DNA of 64,000 nt from Bradyrhizobium sp. ARR65 (GCF_000472385.1 NZ_AWZU01000015.1:1-64000); one strand, 5' to 3'. Positions 26,176 through 35,835 are shown, numbered from the stretch's first letter. Numbers and translations are program-made. The notes: generated from the letters alone by a model not told the origin.

Positions 26176-28557
26176 TCAAAGCTTTTGTGAAATACCGAAG
26201 AAAAATCCCCGCCGCGGCCCATATTGCGGGGCGAACACGCCGATGCCTGATCCATCCCGGATGACATAGCTTGTGTCGAACAGGTTGACGACGTCAAACC
26301 GCAAAGTTGTCGGCTTCGTGTCGTTGAGCCATTTGAACTCGTGCGAAATGCCGAGATTGACCTGGGAATACCAGGGCACGCTGTCCGTATTAGCAAAGCC
26401 GCTTCGCAAACCGCTGCCGTAGAGCAGGTCCACCGAGACGCGGGTTCCGTCATCCCATTTATAGGATGCGCCTGCCGATCCCGAGATCCATTGCGAGTGA
26501 TCGGTATAGATATAGTGCGTCGCGATATAGGCCAATTCGTCCGCGCCGAACAGGAACTGATTGGAGACCACATTGGTCGCGATCTGGCGGGCATAGGCGA
26601 AGTTGTTGTAGGCGGTGAAGTGGCCGTCGGTGTATTTTGCCGTCAGCTCGACGCCGTAATTGTTGCCCTTCTCATAGTTGAACGCGGTCAGCACATAGGC
26701 CGCGCCGAACTGGCCATCGTCCAGAAGGTCCCTGGCGATCTTGTAGTAGCCATCCACGCCGACCTCGAGGCCGGGCAGCAGCTTCTGCGTGACGCCGACA
26801 TCGAAGACGTGGGAGCGCTCGGGGAGCACCGGATCGGCCTGATTGACCTCCGGCTGCTGCGTGGTGTTCTGCACCAGCGCCAGATTGGTCGGCGCCGCCA
26901 GCACGAGCTGCGGCGGGGTGAAATAGCGGGCGTAGCCGGCGTGGAAGACGGTGCCGTCCCACGGCGTGTAGGTCACGCTGACGCGCGGGCTGAACTGGTT
27001 GGCTTTGGTGTACTGCATCATCTGGTCGAAGCGTAGCCCGTAGTTCAGGGTGACCTGGTTCGTGATCTTCCATTCGTCGGCGATATAGGTGCCGAACAGG
27101 AAGCCGGTCTTGGCGCTCTGGTCGACCACATTGAATGGCGCATCGATCGGCGAACCCGTGGCATCCAGCGGCAGCAGAACCGAGGAATTGGTCACCAGCG
27201 CATTCTCGGTGCTGACCGTGAACCCTGCATGGAGCGTGTGGGCATCCGTCAGCCGATAGGACGCATCGGTCTGGATGCCGTTGGTGAGGCTGCGGCGATA
27301 GACGTCGGAGGCTACGCCGTTGAAGACGAGATCGCCGATCACGTCGGGCATGAAATGCAGCGTGCTGAGGCGATTGAAATAGGACGCCTGCACGTCCAAT
27401 CCGTTGTTGGAATATTGCAGCGCCAGCACATTGAACTGATTGAACTCGCGCTGATTCTCGTCGAGATTGGCCGAGTTGAAATCCGAGACGCCGAAAGCCG
27501 TGAAGTTCGGCGTCTGCCCCGGATTGTTCGGAATCTGGAACTGGCTGTAGGCCGCGGCACCGATGTAGGTCAGCCGCAGCGTCGGGTCGATCACGGTCGA
27601 GACATACGCAAAACCCTTGCCCTGATCGGTGTGATCGTGGATCGCGTTATTGGAGGGCGTCGGGTTTTCCAGACCGAGATTGCTGCCGAAATAGCGGCCT
27701 GAAACGAAATACTGCGTATTGCCGACTGTTCCGCCCCACTCGGCATAGGGCGTAATGGTGTCGTGGCTGCCGCCATACACACTGACCTTGCCGGTGTTAT
27801 CGAAGGCGCTCGCCTTAGTCTGGATATCGACGACGCCCGCAGTGCGCAGACCGTACTGCGCCGGCAGCGCACCGGTGATCAGCGCGAGGCTGCCGATGAT
27901 GCCGGTGTCAAGAATCTGGCCGAAGGCGCCGACGCCATCGGGCAGCATGATGCCGTTGATACGGTACTGCACATTGCCGTGCTCGTTGCGGATGTGGAAA
28001 TCGCCGCTCGCGGCCGAATCCTGGGTCACACCCGGCGTCTGCAACAGCACGCGATCGAGCGAGGTGTTCTCGCCCTGCGGCAGCGCTTCAATCTGCTGCT
28101 CGCTCATCCGGTAGGGTGCGGTTCCGACCGGCGCATAGATGGTCTGGCGCCCGGAATCCAATGCCTGGTTCTGCTGCATCACCACCTGCGCTTGCGTCGG
28201 CGCGGGAGCCGGCGCCGGAGGTCGGGTGGCGACCACCCGGGGCGGCGGCGTGGTGCGCGGACGGCGCCGCTCCACCGGAGCGGCGACACGCGTTTCCGGC
28301 AGCACATTGCCTCGGCCGGCCTGCCGCGGCGCGGCAGGCGTGGGCGTTTGCGCCGGCGCGGGGGCCGCATTCTGCTGCGGCGCTTCGGTTGACGGCGCGG
28401 GCGTGGCAGCCGGCGCCTGCGGTGTCGCGGCGGTCGGCGGCGGTTGAGACGAGTTGTCGTTTTGGGCCAGCGCTGCCGTCCCCATGGCAGCGAGCAAGGC
28501 CAATGATGACACCGAAACAAGAGCGTTGCGGCGCAGATGCGTAGACGAGAGACCCAT
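26176..28557 (-). CDS. TonB-dependent outer membrane receptor
   Basis: 793 residues. Signal peptide (about 1-31, LALLAAMGTAALAQ), an unusual Pro/Ala/Gln-rich segment (about 32-130), then the plug domain (YRMSEQQIEALPQGENTSLDRVLLQTPGVTQD, NVQYRINGIMLPDGVG, LPAQYGLRTAGVVDIQTK) and a beta-barrel ending in the aromatic C-terminus GISQKL. The substrate is not obvious; iron is possible but no Irr-type box was found upstream, and the DUF2946 neighbour points to another metal such as copper. ATG at 28557 has AGGA 7 bp upstream and gives a good signal peptide. First in the receptor-exbB-exbD-tonB transcript. Confidence 0.93.
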   Translation of the reverse strand: MGLSSTHLRRNALVSVSSLALLAAMGTAALAQNDNSSQPPPTAATPQAPAATPAPSTEAPQQNAAPAPAQTPTPAAPRQAGRGNVLPETRVAAPVERRRPRTTPPPRVVATRPPAPAPAPTQAQVVMQQNQALDSGRQTIYAPVGTAPYRMSEQQIEALPQGENTSLDRVLLQTPGVTQDSAASGDFHIRNEHGNVQYRINGIMLPDGVGAFGQILDTGIIGSLALITGALPAQYGLRTAGVVDIQTKASAFDNTGKVSVYGGSHDTITPYAEWGGTVGNTQYFVSGRYFGSNLGLENPTPSNNAIHDHTDQGKGFAYVSTVIDPTLRLTYIGAAAYSQFQIPNNPGQTPNFTAFGVSDFNSANLDENQREFNQFNVLALQYSNNGLDVQASYFNRLSTLHFMPDVIGDLVFNGVASDVYRRSLTNGIQTDASYRLTDAHTLHAGFTVSTENALVTNSSVLLPLDATGSPIDAPFNVVDQSAKTGFLFGTYIADEWKITNQVTLNYGLRFDQMMQYTKANQFSPRVSVTYTPWDGTVFHAGYARYFTPPQLVLAAPTNLALVQNTTQQPEVNQADPVLPERSHVFDVGVTQKLLPGLEVGVDGYYKIARDLLDDGQFGAAYVLTAFNYEKGNNYGVELTAKYTDGHFTAYNNFAYARQIATNVVSNQFLFGADELAYIATHYIYTDHSQWISGSAGASYKWDDGTRVSVDLLYGSGLRSGFANTDSVPWYSQVNLGISHEFKWLNDTKPTTLRFDVVNLFDTSYVIRDGSGIGVFAPQYGPRRGFFFGISQKL

Positions 28558-28695
28558 AAGAGATTCCTGACCCCAATTCAGCGGGTCCAGCGTCGTCAAA
28601 TGCGCCAGGACCCATATGCACGAACGGAACTTCGCCCCCGCTGCCAGCAGCGTGGCCCAGCACGCAGTGCTAGAGCAGGAAACGAAGCGGCGACG

Positions 28696-29064
28696 TCAGG
28701 AAATGGGTGGGCCGCGCGATTGAAAGGCCGCGCGCTGCGGCTCTACGACAAAGCGGGCGGGTTCGATCGTGCGATCGACTGCCGTCGCGGTCAGTTGCAG
28801 CAGGATGGCAGGTGGCGAGGATGCGAGCGCGTTGGCGATCGCGCTGGTCGCGATGCAGATCGGACAGAGATAGTCCGCTTGGCCCTCGTCGGGGTGGCCT
28901 TGCGTCTTGCCCTGTTCGGGCAAGGCGAGCGCCGCGACGATGACGCCGCGCGAAGCTCGTCCGGCGATGGCGTGAACATGGCCGAAGGACAAAGCAAAGT
29001 TGATGGCAAGCGCGACCAGCGCAAGCCAGGAACCATGCCTGATATTATCCCGAACCCAGCGCAT
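28696..29064 (-). CDS. DUF2946 family protein
   Basis: 122 residues. An N-terminal hydrophobic segment (about 13-32, LALVALAINFALSFGHVHA), HxH within it, and a CPIC motif (ADYLCPICIATSAIANA) followed by a second hydrophobic helix. These features mark DUF2946, a family often found beside TonB receptors and copper genes; biochemical function unknown to me. The Cys-x2-Cys and His pairs suggest metal binding in the periplasm. ATG at 29064 (MRWVRDN) chosen; more upstream codons would be Arg-rich and unlike the family. Upstream of the receptor gene on the same strand (138 bp). Confidence 0.82.
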   Translation of the reverse strand: MRWVRDNIRHGSWLALVALAINFALSFGHVHAIAGRASRGVIVAALALPEQGKTQGHPDEGQADYLCPICIATSAIANALASSPPAILLQLTATAVDRTIEPARFVVEPQRAAFQSRGPPIS

Positions 29065-29223
29065 TCGCCGCCGAATGTTGCATTCCGCGGCCACCCTGCC
29101 GCCGCATTGCGATCTTAGCCGAGGCAAGCTGGCTTTGAAAAGGGGAGAGCGGTCGATGTTCGGGCACACACGGACATTTTCTGCGCTCCGCTTCTTCCCG
29201 TTGCGGCGAGGCAGGCAGCGGCT

Positions 29224-29943
29224 TCAAATGCCCAAATAGCGATGCTGTAGGCCGGGCTCGGCGGTGAGTTGCGCCGAGGTGCCGCTCCACACCGTGCGAC
29301 CACGCTCGATGATGTAGTGGCGGTCGCAAATGCGACTGAGGTGCTCGACGTTCTTGTCGATTACCAGGATCGACTGCCCGCGCGCTTTCAACATCGACAG
29401 GCAGTTCCAGATTTCCTCCCGGATCAGCGGCGCCAGCCCCTCCGTTGCCTCGTCCAGGATCAGCAGATGCGGATTGGTCATCAGCGCGCGGCCGATGGCG
29501 AGCATCTGCTGCTCGCCGCCGGAGAGCTGGTTGCCCATGTTGGAACCACGCTCGGCGAGGCGCGGAAACAGCGCGTGGATCTTCTCAAGCGTCCAGGGAT
29601 CTGGGCTACCCAGCCGATTGGCGGCCGCAGCGACCAGGTTTTCACGCACCGTAAGGTTGGGGAAGATCTGGCGCCCCTCGGGCACGAGGCCGATACCGAG
29701 CTTTGCAATCCTGTAGGACGGCAAGCTGCGGACCTCGGTGCCGCCAAAGCGGATCGCGCCCGCGCGCGCGGGCGTCAGGCCCATGATCGAGCGGATGGTG
29801 GTGGTCTTGCCCATGCCGTTGCGGCCCATCAGCGACACCATCTCACCGCGCCGGATGAACAGCGACAAGCCGAACAGCACCTGGCTCAAGCCGTAACAGG
29901 TCTCGATCGAGTCGATTTCGAGCAGCGGCGCGGCATCAGCCAT
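29224..29943 (-). CDS. livF: Branched-chain amino acid-type ABC transporter ATP-binding protein LivF
   Basis: 239 residues. Walker A GRNGMGKTT, signature LSGGEQQMLAIGRALM, Walker B LLILDEATEGLAP and the LivF hallmark VPEGRQIFPNLTVRENL. The start at 29943 overlaps livG by 8 bp. Last gene of the H-M-G-F set; together they import a branched-chain amino acid, amide or urea-like solute captured by the binding protein at 32870-34042. Confidence 0.95.
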   Translation of the reverse strand: MADAAPLLEIDSIETCYGLSQVLFGLSLFIRRGEMVSLMGRNGMGKTTTIRSIMGLTPARAGAIRFGGTEVRSLPSYRIAKLGIGLVPEGRQIFPNLTVRENLVAAAANRLGSPDPWTLEKIHALFPRLAERGSNMGNQLSGGEQQMLAIGRALMTNPHLLILDEATEGLAPLIREEIWNCLSMLKARGQSILVIDKNVEHLSRICDRHYIIERGRTVWSGTSAQLTAEPGLQHRYLGI

Positions 29944-30703
29944 GACGGACCACCACATGCTGATCGCCGAGATAGGCGCGCTTGACCTCTTCGTTCTGCC
30001 GGATCGCATCGGGCGTGCCCGATGCGATCACGCGGCCATAGACCAGAACCGAAATGCGGTCGGCCAGCGCGAACACCGCTTCCATGTCATGCTCGACTAG
30101 AACGATCGTGACCTCTTTCCGCAGATCCGAGAGCAGCCGCACCATGCGGGCGGATTCGGTGATGCCGAGCCCGGCCATCGGCTCGTCCAGGAGCAGCAAT
30201 TGCGGTTTTGTGGCGAGCGCCACCGCAAGCTCGAGCTCGCGCTGCTCGCCATGGCTCAGGCGCGACACCACCACACCGGCGCGATCCGCAAGGCCCACGC
30301 GCTCCAGCGCGCTCATCGCGGCCTCCCGCAAGCCACGCTCCTTGCGCGCATCGCCGAAGAAGCGGAACGAGTGGCCGGCGCGCGCTTGCGCGGCGAGCGC
30401 GACGTTATCGGCGGCGGTGAAATCGGCAAGCAGGCAGGTGATCTGGAACGAGCGCGCGAGCCCCAGCGCGCTGCGGCGATAGGCGGGCAATCGTGAAATG
30501 TCGCGACCCGCAAGATGGATGCTGCCCGAATGCGGCATCAGGTGCCCGGTGAGCTGGCCGATCAGCGTGGTCTTGCCGGCGCCGTTCGGGCCGATGATCG
30601 CATGCAATTCGCCGCGCGGAACTTCCAGCGTGACGTGGTCGGTGGCGATGATGCCGCCGAACCGCCGCACGAGTTTTTCCACCCGGAGCAAAGGTTCAGC
30701 CAC
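29936..30703 (-). CDS. livG: Branched-chain amino acid-type ABC transporter ATP-binding protein LivG
   Basis: 255 residues. Walker A GPNGAGKTT, signature LSHGEQRELELAVALAT, Walker B LLLLDEPMAGLG, and a LivG-type C-terminal domain (VLVYGRVIASGTPDAIRQNEEVKRAYLG). Overlaps livM by 8 bp at its start and livF by 8 bp at its end, so the four genes are translationally coupled. Confidence 0.95.
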   Translation of the reverse strand: MAEPLLRVEKLVRRFGGIIATDHVTLEVPRGELHAIIGPNGAGKTTLIGQLTGHLMPHSGSIHLAGRDISRLPAYRRSALGLARSFQITCLLADFTAADNVALAAQARAGHSFRFFGDARKERGLREAAMSALERVGLADRAGVVVSRLSHGEQRELELAVALATKPQLLLLDEPMAGLGITESARMVRLLSDLRKEVTIVLVEHDMEAVFALADRISVLVYGRVIASGTPDAIRQNEEVKRAYLGDQHVVVRHG

Positions 30704-31643
30704 GAGAAAGCCTCCCGAGCAGGCCCATGATGCCGCCTCGGCCGAACAGCACGATCAACAGCAAGAGCGGCCCCATGATCAGCGCCCAATATTCGGTGAC
30801 CTGCGACAGCAACTCCTCCAGCACGAGATAGGCCACCGCGCCGATCACGGGGCCGAACAGCGTGCCCATGCCGCCCAGGATTACCATCACCATGAGATCG
30901 CCCGAGCGGGTCCAGTACATCACGGCGGGGCTGACGAAATCGGTGTTGTTGGCGAGCAGCGCGCCGGCTAGCCCGCACATGGTTCCGGCGATGACGAAGC
31001 AGACCAGGCGGTAGCGCGTGCCGGGAAAGCCGATCGCCTGCATGCGCTGCTCGTTGGAGCGCAAGCCCTGCACGACGAGCCCAAAGCGCGAATTGACGAT
31101 ACGCCAGATCAGAAACACCACAACGAGCAGACAAGCGAGACAGAGATAATAGAACTGCACGCGATTGCCTGGATTGATCAGGCCGGCAAAATCGCTCCGC
31201 TTGTAGATGGTGAGACCATCGTCGCCGCCGTAACGCGCAAGACCTGAGGCGACGTAATAGGCCATCTGCGCAAAGGCGAGCGTGATCATGATGAAATAGA
31301 CGCCGCGGGTTCGCAAGGATAGCGCGCCGATGACGAGGGCGTAGAAGGCCGAGACGGCGAGCGCCACCGGAAACTGCACGAAGCCGGAGCCGATGCCCTC
31401 CTGCGCCAGAATGCCCACGGCATAACCGCCAATGCCGAGATAGGCGGCATGACCAAAGCTCATCATGCCGCCATAGCCCATGATCAGATTGAGGCTCGCC
31501 GCCGCCAGCGCCAGGATCACGATGCGGGTGAACAGCGTCAGCACGAAGACGTTGCCGGTCAGGTGCGAATAGAGCGGCAGCAGCAAGAGTCCCGCGACCA
31601 GCAGGACCGAGACAAGGTGACGGACGTTGAAGGCAGATTTCAT
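30696..31643 (-). CDS. livM: Branched-chain amino acid-type ABC transporter permease LivM
   Basis: 315 residues, nine to ten hydrophobic segments. Family stretches LNLIMGYGGMMSFGHAAYLGIGGY near the N-terminus and GLAGALLANNTDFVSPAVMYWTRSGDLMVMVILGGMGTLFGPVIGA near residue 250, both typical of LivM. The 4-bp overlap with livH (ATGA at 31640-31643) shows coupling. Confidence 0.94.
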   Translation of the reverse strand: MKSAFNVRHLVSVLLVAGLLLLPLYSHLTGNVFVLTLFTRIVILALAAASLNLIMGYGGMMSFGHAAYLGIGGYAVGILAQEGIGSGFVQFPVALAVSAFYALVIGALSLRTRGVYFIMITLAFAQMAYYVASGLARYGGDDGLTIYKRSDFAGLINPGNRVQFYYLCLACLLVVVFLIWRIVNSRFGLVVQGLRSNEQRMQAIGFPGTRYRLVCFVIAGTMCGLAGALLANNTDFVSPAVMYWTRSGDLMVMVILGGMGTLFGPVIGAVAYLVLEELLSQVTEYWALIMGPLLLLIVLFGRGGIMGLLGRLSRG

Positions 31644-32557
31644 CGGCGGCTGGCTGGGAACAGCCCCTCCGGCCGCACGACCAGCACGATCGCCATCAAC
31701 AGATAGATCAGCATCGAGGATAGCGCCGGCGCGGCCGTGGACGCGGCGGCCGAGCTCAACACCTGGCGCAACAGGTTGGGCAGAAAGGCGCGCCCCAGCG
31801 TATCGATCAGGCCAACGAAGATCGCGGCCAGAAACGCGCCGCGGATCGAGCCGATGCCGCCGATCACGATGACCACGAAGGCGAGAATCAGGATGTTCTC
31901 GCCCATGCCGATCTGCACGGTGAGAATTGGCGCCTGCATCAGTCCTGCGAGGCCGGCAAGCGCCGCACCCAAGCCGAACACCAGCGTGTAGAGCAGCTTG
32001 ATGTTGATGCCGAGCGCGCCGATCATCTCACGATTGGACGCGCCGGCGCGGACCAGCATGCCGATGCGGGTGCGCATCACACCGAGATAAAGCAGCAGCG
32101 CCACCAGGAGCGCGACGACGATGATGGCCAGACGATAGGCGGGATAATAGATGCCGGGCAGGATCTGCACCGGCACGGAAAGCCAGGGCGGCAGCGGCAG
32201 CGCCAGCCCCGCCGGACCCCAGATCAGCCGCACCGCCTCGTTGAAGAACAAGATCAGTCCGAAGGTTGCGAGCACATGGTCGAGATGATCGCGGCCATAG
32301 AGATGGCGAAGCGCGGTAAATTCCAGCGCCATACCAAGCAAGAGCGTCGCGCCGAGCGCAAGCACGGCACCGAGCACGAAACTGCCGGTCCAGGCGACGA
32401 AGGTCGCGGCAAAATAGGCGCCCATCATATAGAGCGAGCCATGGGCGAGATTGACGAGATCCATGATGCCGAACACCAGCGTCAATCCGGCCGCAAGCAG
32501 GAAGAGCAAGAGGCCGAACTGCAGGCCATTCAGGATCTGTTCGACGAGCAGCAGCAT
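31640..32557 (-). CDS. livH: Branched-chain amino acid-type ABC transporter permease LivH
   Basis: 305 residues with about eight hydrophobic helices. LivH signature NGLQFGLLLFLLAAGLTLVFGIMDLVNLAHGSLYMMGAY at the N-terminus and FVVIVIGGIGSIRGAFLAAIFVGLIDTLG near residue 235. It comes first among the permease/ATPase genes; a 312-bp spacer containing a repeat separates it from the binding protein gene upstream on the same strand. Confidence 0.94.
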   Translation of the reverse strand: MLLLVEQILNGLQFGLLLFLLAAGLTLVFGIMDLVNLAHGSLYMMGAYFAATFVAWTGSFVLGAVLALGATLLLGMALEFTALRHLYGRDHLDHVLATFGLILFFNEAVRLIWGPAGLALPLPPWLSVPVQILPGIYYPAYRLAIIVVALLVALLLYLGVMRTRIGMLVRAGASNREMIGALGINIKLLYTLVFGLGAALAGLAGLMQAPILTVQIGMGENILILAFVVIVIGGIGSIRGAFLAAIFVGLIDTLGRAFLPNLLRQVLSSAAASTAAPALSSMLIYLLMAIVLVVRPEGLFPASRR

Positions 32558-32609
32558 GAGGATGGAAAACTACCTGGAGCGTGATGAGATTAGATCGCAC
32601 TATCGGCGC

Positions 32610-32770
32610 GGTCGGCGCGCTCCCCCGCCCCGCTTGCGGGGCCGCGACGAGCAAAGCTCGCGCTGAGAGGGTCGGGGTGAGGGGATTCTCCACGCACTGA
32701 GCTCGCGGAGAGTCCCCCTCACCCGAGGCCTTCGGCTTCGACCTCTCCCCACAAGCGGGGCGAGGTGAAT
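32610..32770. repeat. Inverted-repeat element between livH and the binding protein gene
   Basis: CCCGCCCCGCTTGCGGGG at the left and CCCCACAAGCGGGGCGAGG at the right flank GTCGGGGTGAGGGGA and TCCCCCTCACCCGA, which are complementary. Both faces also contain short hairpins (GAGCAAAGCTC, GGCCTTCGGC). This is another dispersed family, distinct from the GTCATTGCGAG elements. The rest of the 32558-32869 spacer holds no gene. Confidence 0.7.
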
Positions 32771-32869
32771 CGAGCACGCGGGCGGACCGATTGAATCAAA
32801 AGCGATCACGATCTTGCAAAGGAGGCGGCGCTCAAAAGGCGTCGCTGCTGCCATAAGCAAGATCCGTGC

Positions 32870-34042
32870 TCACTTCATCGGACACTTGTCATGGAAGCGG
32901 TCCTGGTCGTCCTTGACAATGGTGGCAACCGTTTTCAGTGACAATTCGCCATTGGCGTCCTTGACCACGTCCTGCAGATAGAAATTCTGGATCGGGATGT
33001 GATTGTTGCCGTATTTGAAGGAGCCGCGCAGCGACTTGAAGTTCGCCTTCTCCATCTCCGCCTTCATGGCGTCCTTCTTGGAGGTGTCGCCGTTCACCGC
33101 GACCACCGCGCTGTTGATGAGTTGCGCCGCGTCATAGGCCTGCGCGCCGTAATAGGTCGGGCGCAGGTTCGGATATTTCTTGCGATAGTCCTCGACGAAG
33201 CGCTTGTTCTGCTCATTGGGCAGGTCGTTGACCCATTCCTGCGCGCCCGGCACCCCTAACGCGTTGTCCTTCTGCAGCGGCAGCGACAATTCGTCGATGG
33301 TGAAGGCGGTGTAGAGCGGCATCTGCTGCTTGAGGCCGGCCTGGGCATATTGATTGAGGAATTGCACGCCGGCAGCGCCGGGATAGAACACGAAGATCGC
33401 CTGAGCGCCGGAATTGCGCGCCTTGGTGAGTTCGGCGGAGAAGTCGAGCTGGCTCGGCCACACCGTATACTCCTCGCCCACCACCTCGCCTTTGAAGGTG
33501 CTCTTCACGCCGGCGAGCATGTCCTTGCCGGCGGCGTAATTCGGGCCGATCAGGAATACCGATTTCACGCCCTTCTGATTCATGTAGAGGCCCATGGCCG
33601 CAGGCGTCTGGTCGTTCTGCCAGGAGGTCGAGAACACATAAGGCGAACACAATTCGCCGGCGAGCTGCGAGGGCCCGGCGTTGGCCGAGATCAGGAAGGT
33701 CTGCGAGTCGACCGCGCTCTTCAGCGAGGCGAGCAGCACGTTCGACCAGATGTAGCCGGCGATGAAGTCGACCTTATCGGACTGCACCAGCTTTTCCGTC
33801 TTCTGCTTGCCGACATCCGGCTTCTGCTGGTCGTCCTCGTAGATCACTTCGACCGGCTTGCCGGCCATCTTGCGTCCCAGATGATCGAGTGCGAGCTCGA
33901 AGGAATTGCGCATGTCGTTGCCGATCACGGCGGTCGGACCGCTGAACGTCGAGACGAAGCCGATCTTGATCGTATCGCGTGCGAACGCCGGGCCTGCGAG
34001 CGCCAGCGCGGCCGCGCCCGCCAGCCAAAATGCCGTTTTCAT
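32870..34042 (-). CDS. ABC transporter substrate-binding protein, branched-chain/amide type
   Basis: 390 residues. Signal peptide (MKTAFWLAGAAALALAGPAFA, cleavage near 22) then the Peripla_BP_6 fold starting DTIKIGFVSTFSGPTAVIGNDMRNSFELALDHLGRKM, and AKSELVGEEYTVWPSQLDF-like hinge segments. Ligand cannot be read off; neighbours that break down carboxybiuret/allophanate (35.9-40.6 kb) make a urea- or amide-type nitrogen source a reasonable guess, amino acids or aromatic acids are alternatives. ATG at 34042 with GGAGGGGAAATCACC upstream. Transcribed towards livHMGF. Confidence 0.92.
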   Translation of the reverse strand: MKTAFWLAGAAALALAGPAFARDTIKIGFVSTFSGPTAVIGNDMRNSFELALDHLGRKMAGKPVEVIYEDDQQKPDVGKQKTEKLVQSDKVDFIAGYIWSNVLLASLKSAVDSQTFLISANAGPSQLAGELCSPYVFSTSWQNDQTPAAMGLYMNQKGVKSVFLIGPNYAAGKDMLAGVKSTFKGEVVGEEYTVWPSQLDFSAELTKARNSGAQAIFVFYPGAAGVQFLNQYAQAGLKQQMPLYTAFTIDELSLPLQKDNALGVPGAQEWVNDLPNEQNKRFVEDYRKKYPNLRPTYYGAQAYDAAQLINSAVVAVNGDTSKKDAMKAEMEKANFKSLRGSFKYGNNHIPIQNFYLQDVVKDANGELSLKTVATIVKDDQDRFHDKCPMK

Positions 34043-34408
34043 GGTGATTTCCCCTCCCTCTATCGACCTCAAGCTACCACCGGCCCCACCTGGTCGCGAG
34101 CGGCAGTCTGCCGCTGGCTGGCGGATCCCTTGTTGTTTTGTGCGCGAAATCTCGCCCCGGCAGCAAGCACCAAGCGAAGGTCTTCCGTAACACCTTCGGC
34201 TCAGCACCGCCTGCACCATAATTCGTGCTCGCGGGCCGTGGCAAGAATTATAGTGCTAGTTGCGGTGCGATGCAGCACCGCGGGCGAGGCGATGTTCCCT
34301 CGGGTTCGTCGGGTGAATTCGCAAAACCGGCATGGACCGAAGGCGGCGGCGCGTCCTTAAATAAAAGGCAGTCAGCAACTCCCAGATTCCAGATTAAAGG
34401 CCACCGCC
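34043..34408. other. Divergent promoter region between the binding protein gene and ndh
   Basis: 366 bp with no convincing gene. It contains an inverted repeat ATAATTC (34218-34224) / GAATTAT (34245-34251) and GCGGTGC (34262-34268) / GCACCGC (34275-34281). They may be regulatory, but I cannot assign a protein to them. Confidence 0.4.
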
Positions 34409-35683
34409 ATGACAGCGACACTGCAAAATCCGCATAGGGTGGTCATCGTCGGCGCCGGTTTTGGCGGGCTGGAGACGGCCTATCGGCTCAAGGGCGCGCC
34501 CGTGGCGATCACCATGATCGACCGCCGCAACCACCATCTGTTTCAGCCGCTGCTGTACCAGGTCGCCACCGCCTCCCTCGCGACGTCGGACATCGCCTGG
34601 CCGATACGCTATCTCATGCACGAGCGGCGTGAGGTCACGACATTGTTCGCTACCGTCAGCGGCGTGGATGCGGCCAACCGCCGCGTGCTGCTCGAGGACG
34701 GCGCCGCTGTGCCGTACGACACCCTCGTCCTCGCCACCGGCGCGCGCCACGCCTATTTCGGCCATGACGAATGGGAGACCTATGCGCCCGGCCTGAAAAC
34801 GCTGGAGGACGCCACCACGATCCGACGCCGCATCCTGGTGGCGTTCGAGCGCGCCGAACGCGAAACGGATCCGGAGCGGCGCGCGGCACGCCTGACCTTC
34901 GTGATCGTCGGCGGCGGCCCGACCGGTGTCGAACTTGCCGGCACCATCGCCGAACTCGCGCAGCACACGCTGCCCGGGGATTTCCGCAATATCGATACGC
35001 GCAAGGCGCGCGTCGTGCTGATCGAGGCGGGACCGCGGGTGCTCGCGGGCTTTGCCGACGACCTGTCGACCTATGCGAAAGCGTCGCTGGAGCGCATCGG
35101 CGTCGAGGTGGTGCTGAACCAGCCCGTGACCGAATGCACACGCGACGGCGTGGTCTATGGCGGCAAGCAATTGAAAGCCAAGACCATCATCTGGGCGGCC
35201 GGCGTGCGCGCCTCGCCCGCCGCCGAATGGCTGGGGGCGCCGGCCGACCGTGCCGGCCGGGTGCAAGTCGAGCCCGACCTCACGGTGCCGGATCATCCCG
35301 AGATCTTCGCCATTGGCGACACCGTGACCATCAGTGCATGGGACGGCAAGCCGGTGCCCGGCATCGCGCCCGCCGCCAAGCAGGAGGGACGCTACGTTGC
35401 CGAACTGATCAAGGCGCGCCTGCGCGGCGACAAGATGGGGGCGTTCCGCTACAAACATGCCGGCAGCCTCGCCCAGATCGGCAAGCGGCTTGCGGTGATC
35501 GATTTCGGCCGCATCAAGCTGCGCGGCGCGATTGCCTGGTGGATCTGGGGCGTCGCGCACATCTACTTCCTGATCGGCCTGCGACACCGGCTCGCCGTCG
35601 CGCTTAGCTGGCTCTGGATCTACGTCCGCGACCAGCGCGCGGCGCGTCTGATCACTCAGGGCAGCAGCAAGGTGACGACGTAA
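34409..35683 (+). CDS. ndh: Type II NADH dehydrogenase (NDH-2)
   Basis: 424 residues. FAD-binding VVIVGAGFGGLETAYRL (residues 11-27), the quinone/FAD stretch RRNHHLFQPLLYQVATASLA, NADH-binding FVIVGGGPTGVELAGTIAEL near 160-180, IWAAGVRASP and FAIGDT for FAD, and a C-terminal amphipathic/hydrophobic part (about 375-410) for membrane attachment. A non-proton-pumping enzyme that passes electrons from NADH to quinone. It could partner with the bd-type oxidase encoded at 48.7 kb, but that is conjecture. Single gene; the next gene downstream has its own promoter. Confidence 0.95.
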   Translation: MTATLQNPHRVVIVGAGFGGLETAYRLKGAPVAITMIDRRNHHLFQPLLYQVATASLATSDIAWPIRYLMHERREVTTLFATVSGVDAANRRVLLEDGAAVPYDTLVLATGARHAYFGHDEWETYAPGLKTLEDATTIRRRILVAFERAERETDPERRAARLTFVIVGGGPTGVELAGTIAELAQHTLPGDFRNIDTRKARVVLIEAGPRVLAGFADDLSTYAKASLERIGVEVVLNQPVTECTRDGVVYGGKQLKAKTIIWAAGVRASPAAEWLGAPADRAGRVQVEPDLTVPDHPEIFAIGDTVTISAWDGKPVPGIAPAAKQEGRYVAELIKARLRGDKMGAFRYKHAGSLAQIGKRLAVIDFGRIKLRGAIAWWIWGVAHIYFLIGLRHRLAVALSWLWIYVRDQRAARLITQGSSKVTT

Positions 35684-35819
35684 AGCTGCTCGGAGACTGA
35701 GCAATGGCAGGGGCTGCGGCGTGACGCCCAGGCGACGGTTGCGTCCCGCAAACGCTGGCCAAGCATCTGAGGCCAAGCCGCAATTTTCGCAGCCGCCCCG
35801 GTGATCGCCATTGAACACA

Positions 35820-35835
35820 TGGCACATCCCTTGCT
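35820..35835 (+). promoter_or_regulatory. Sigma-54 (RpoN) promoter before atzF
   Basis: TGGCACATCCCTTGCT matches the -24/-12 consensus with GG and GC at the required 12-base period. It is 74 bp upstream of the GTG start at 35909. RpoN control fits a nitrogen-scavenging enzyme. No clear NtrC site was recognised upstream. Confidence 0.78.

Noticed and set aside
28558..28695. Cobalamin riboswitch or Irr box before the TonB receptor
   Set aside because: No B12-box-like conserved core and no TTTAGAA-type Irr palindrome could be found in the leader.
34218..34281. Inverted repeats between the binding protein gene and ndh as an NtrC site
   Set aside because: The half-sites are in the order GGTGC...GCACC, the reverse of the NtrC pattern GCAC...GTGC, so I cannot assign them.
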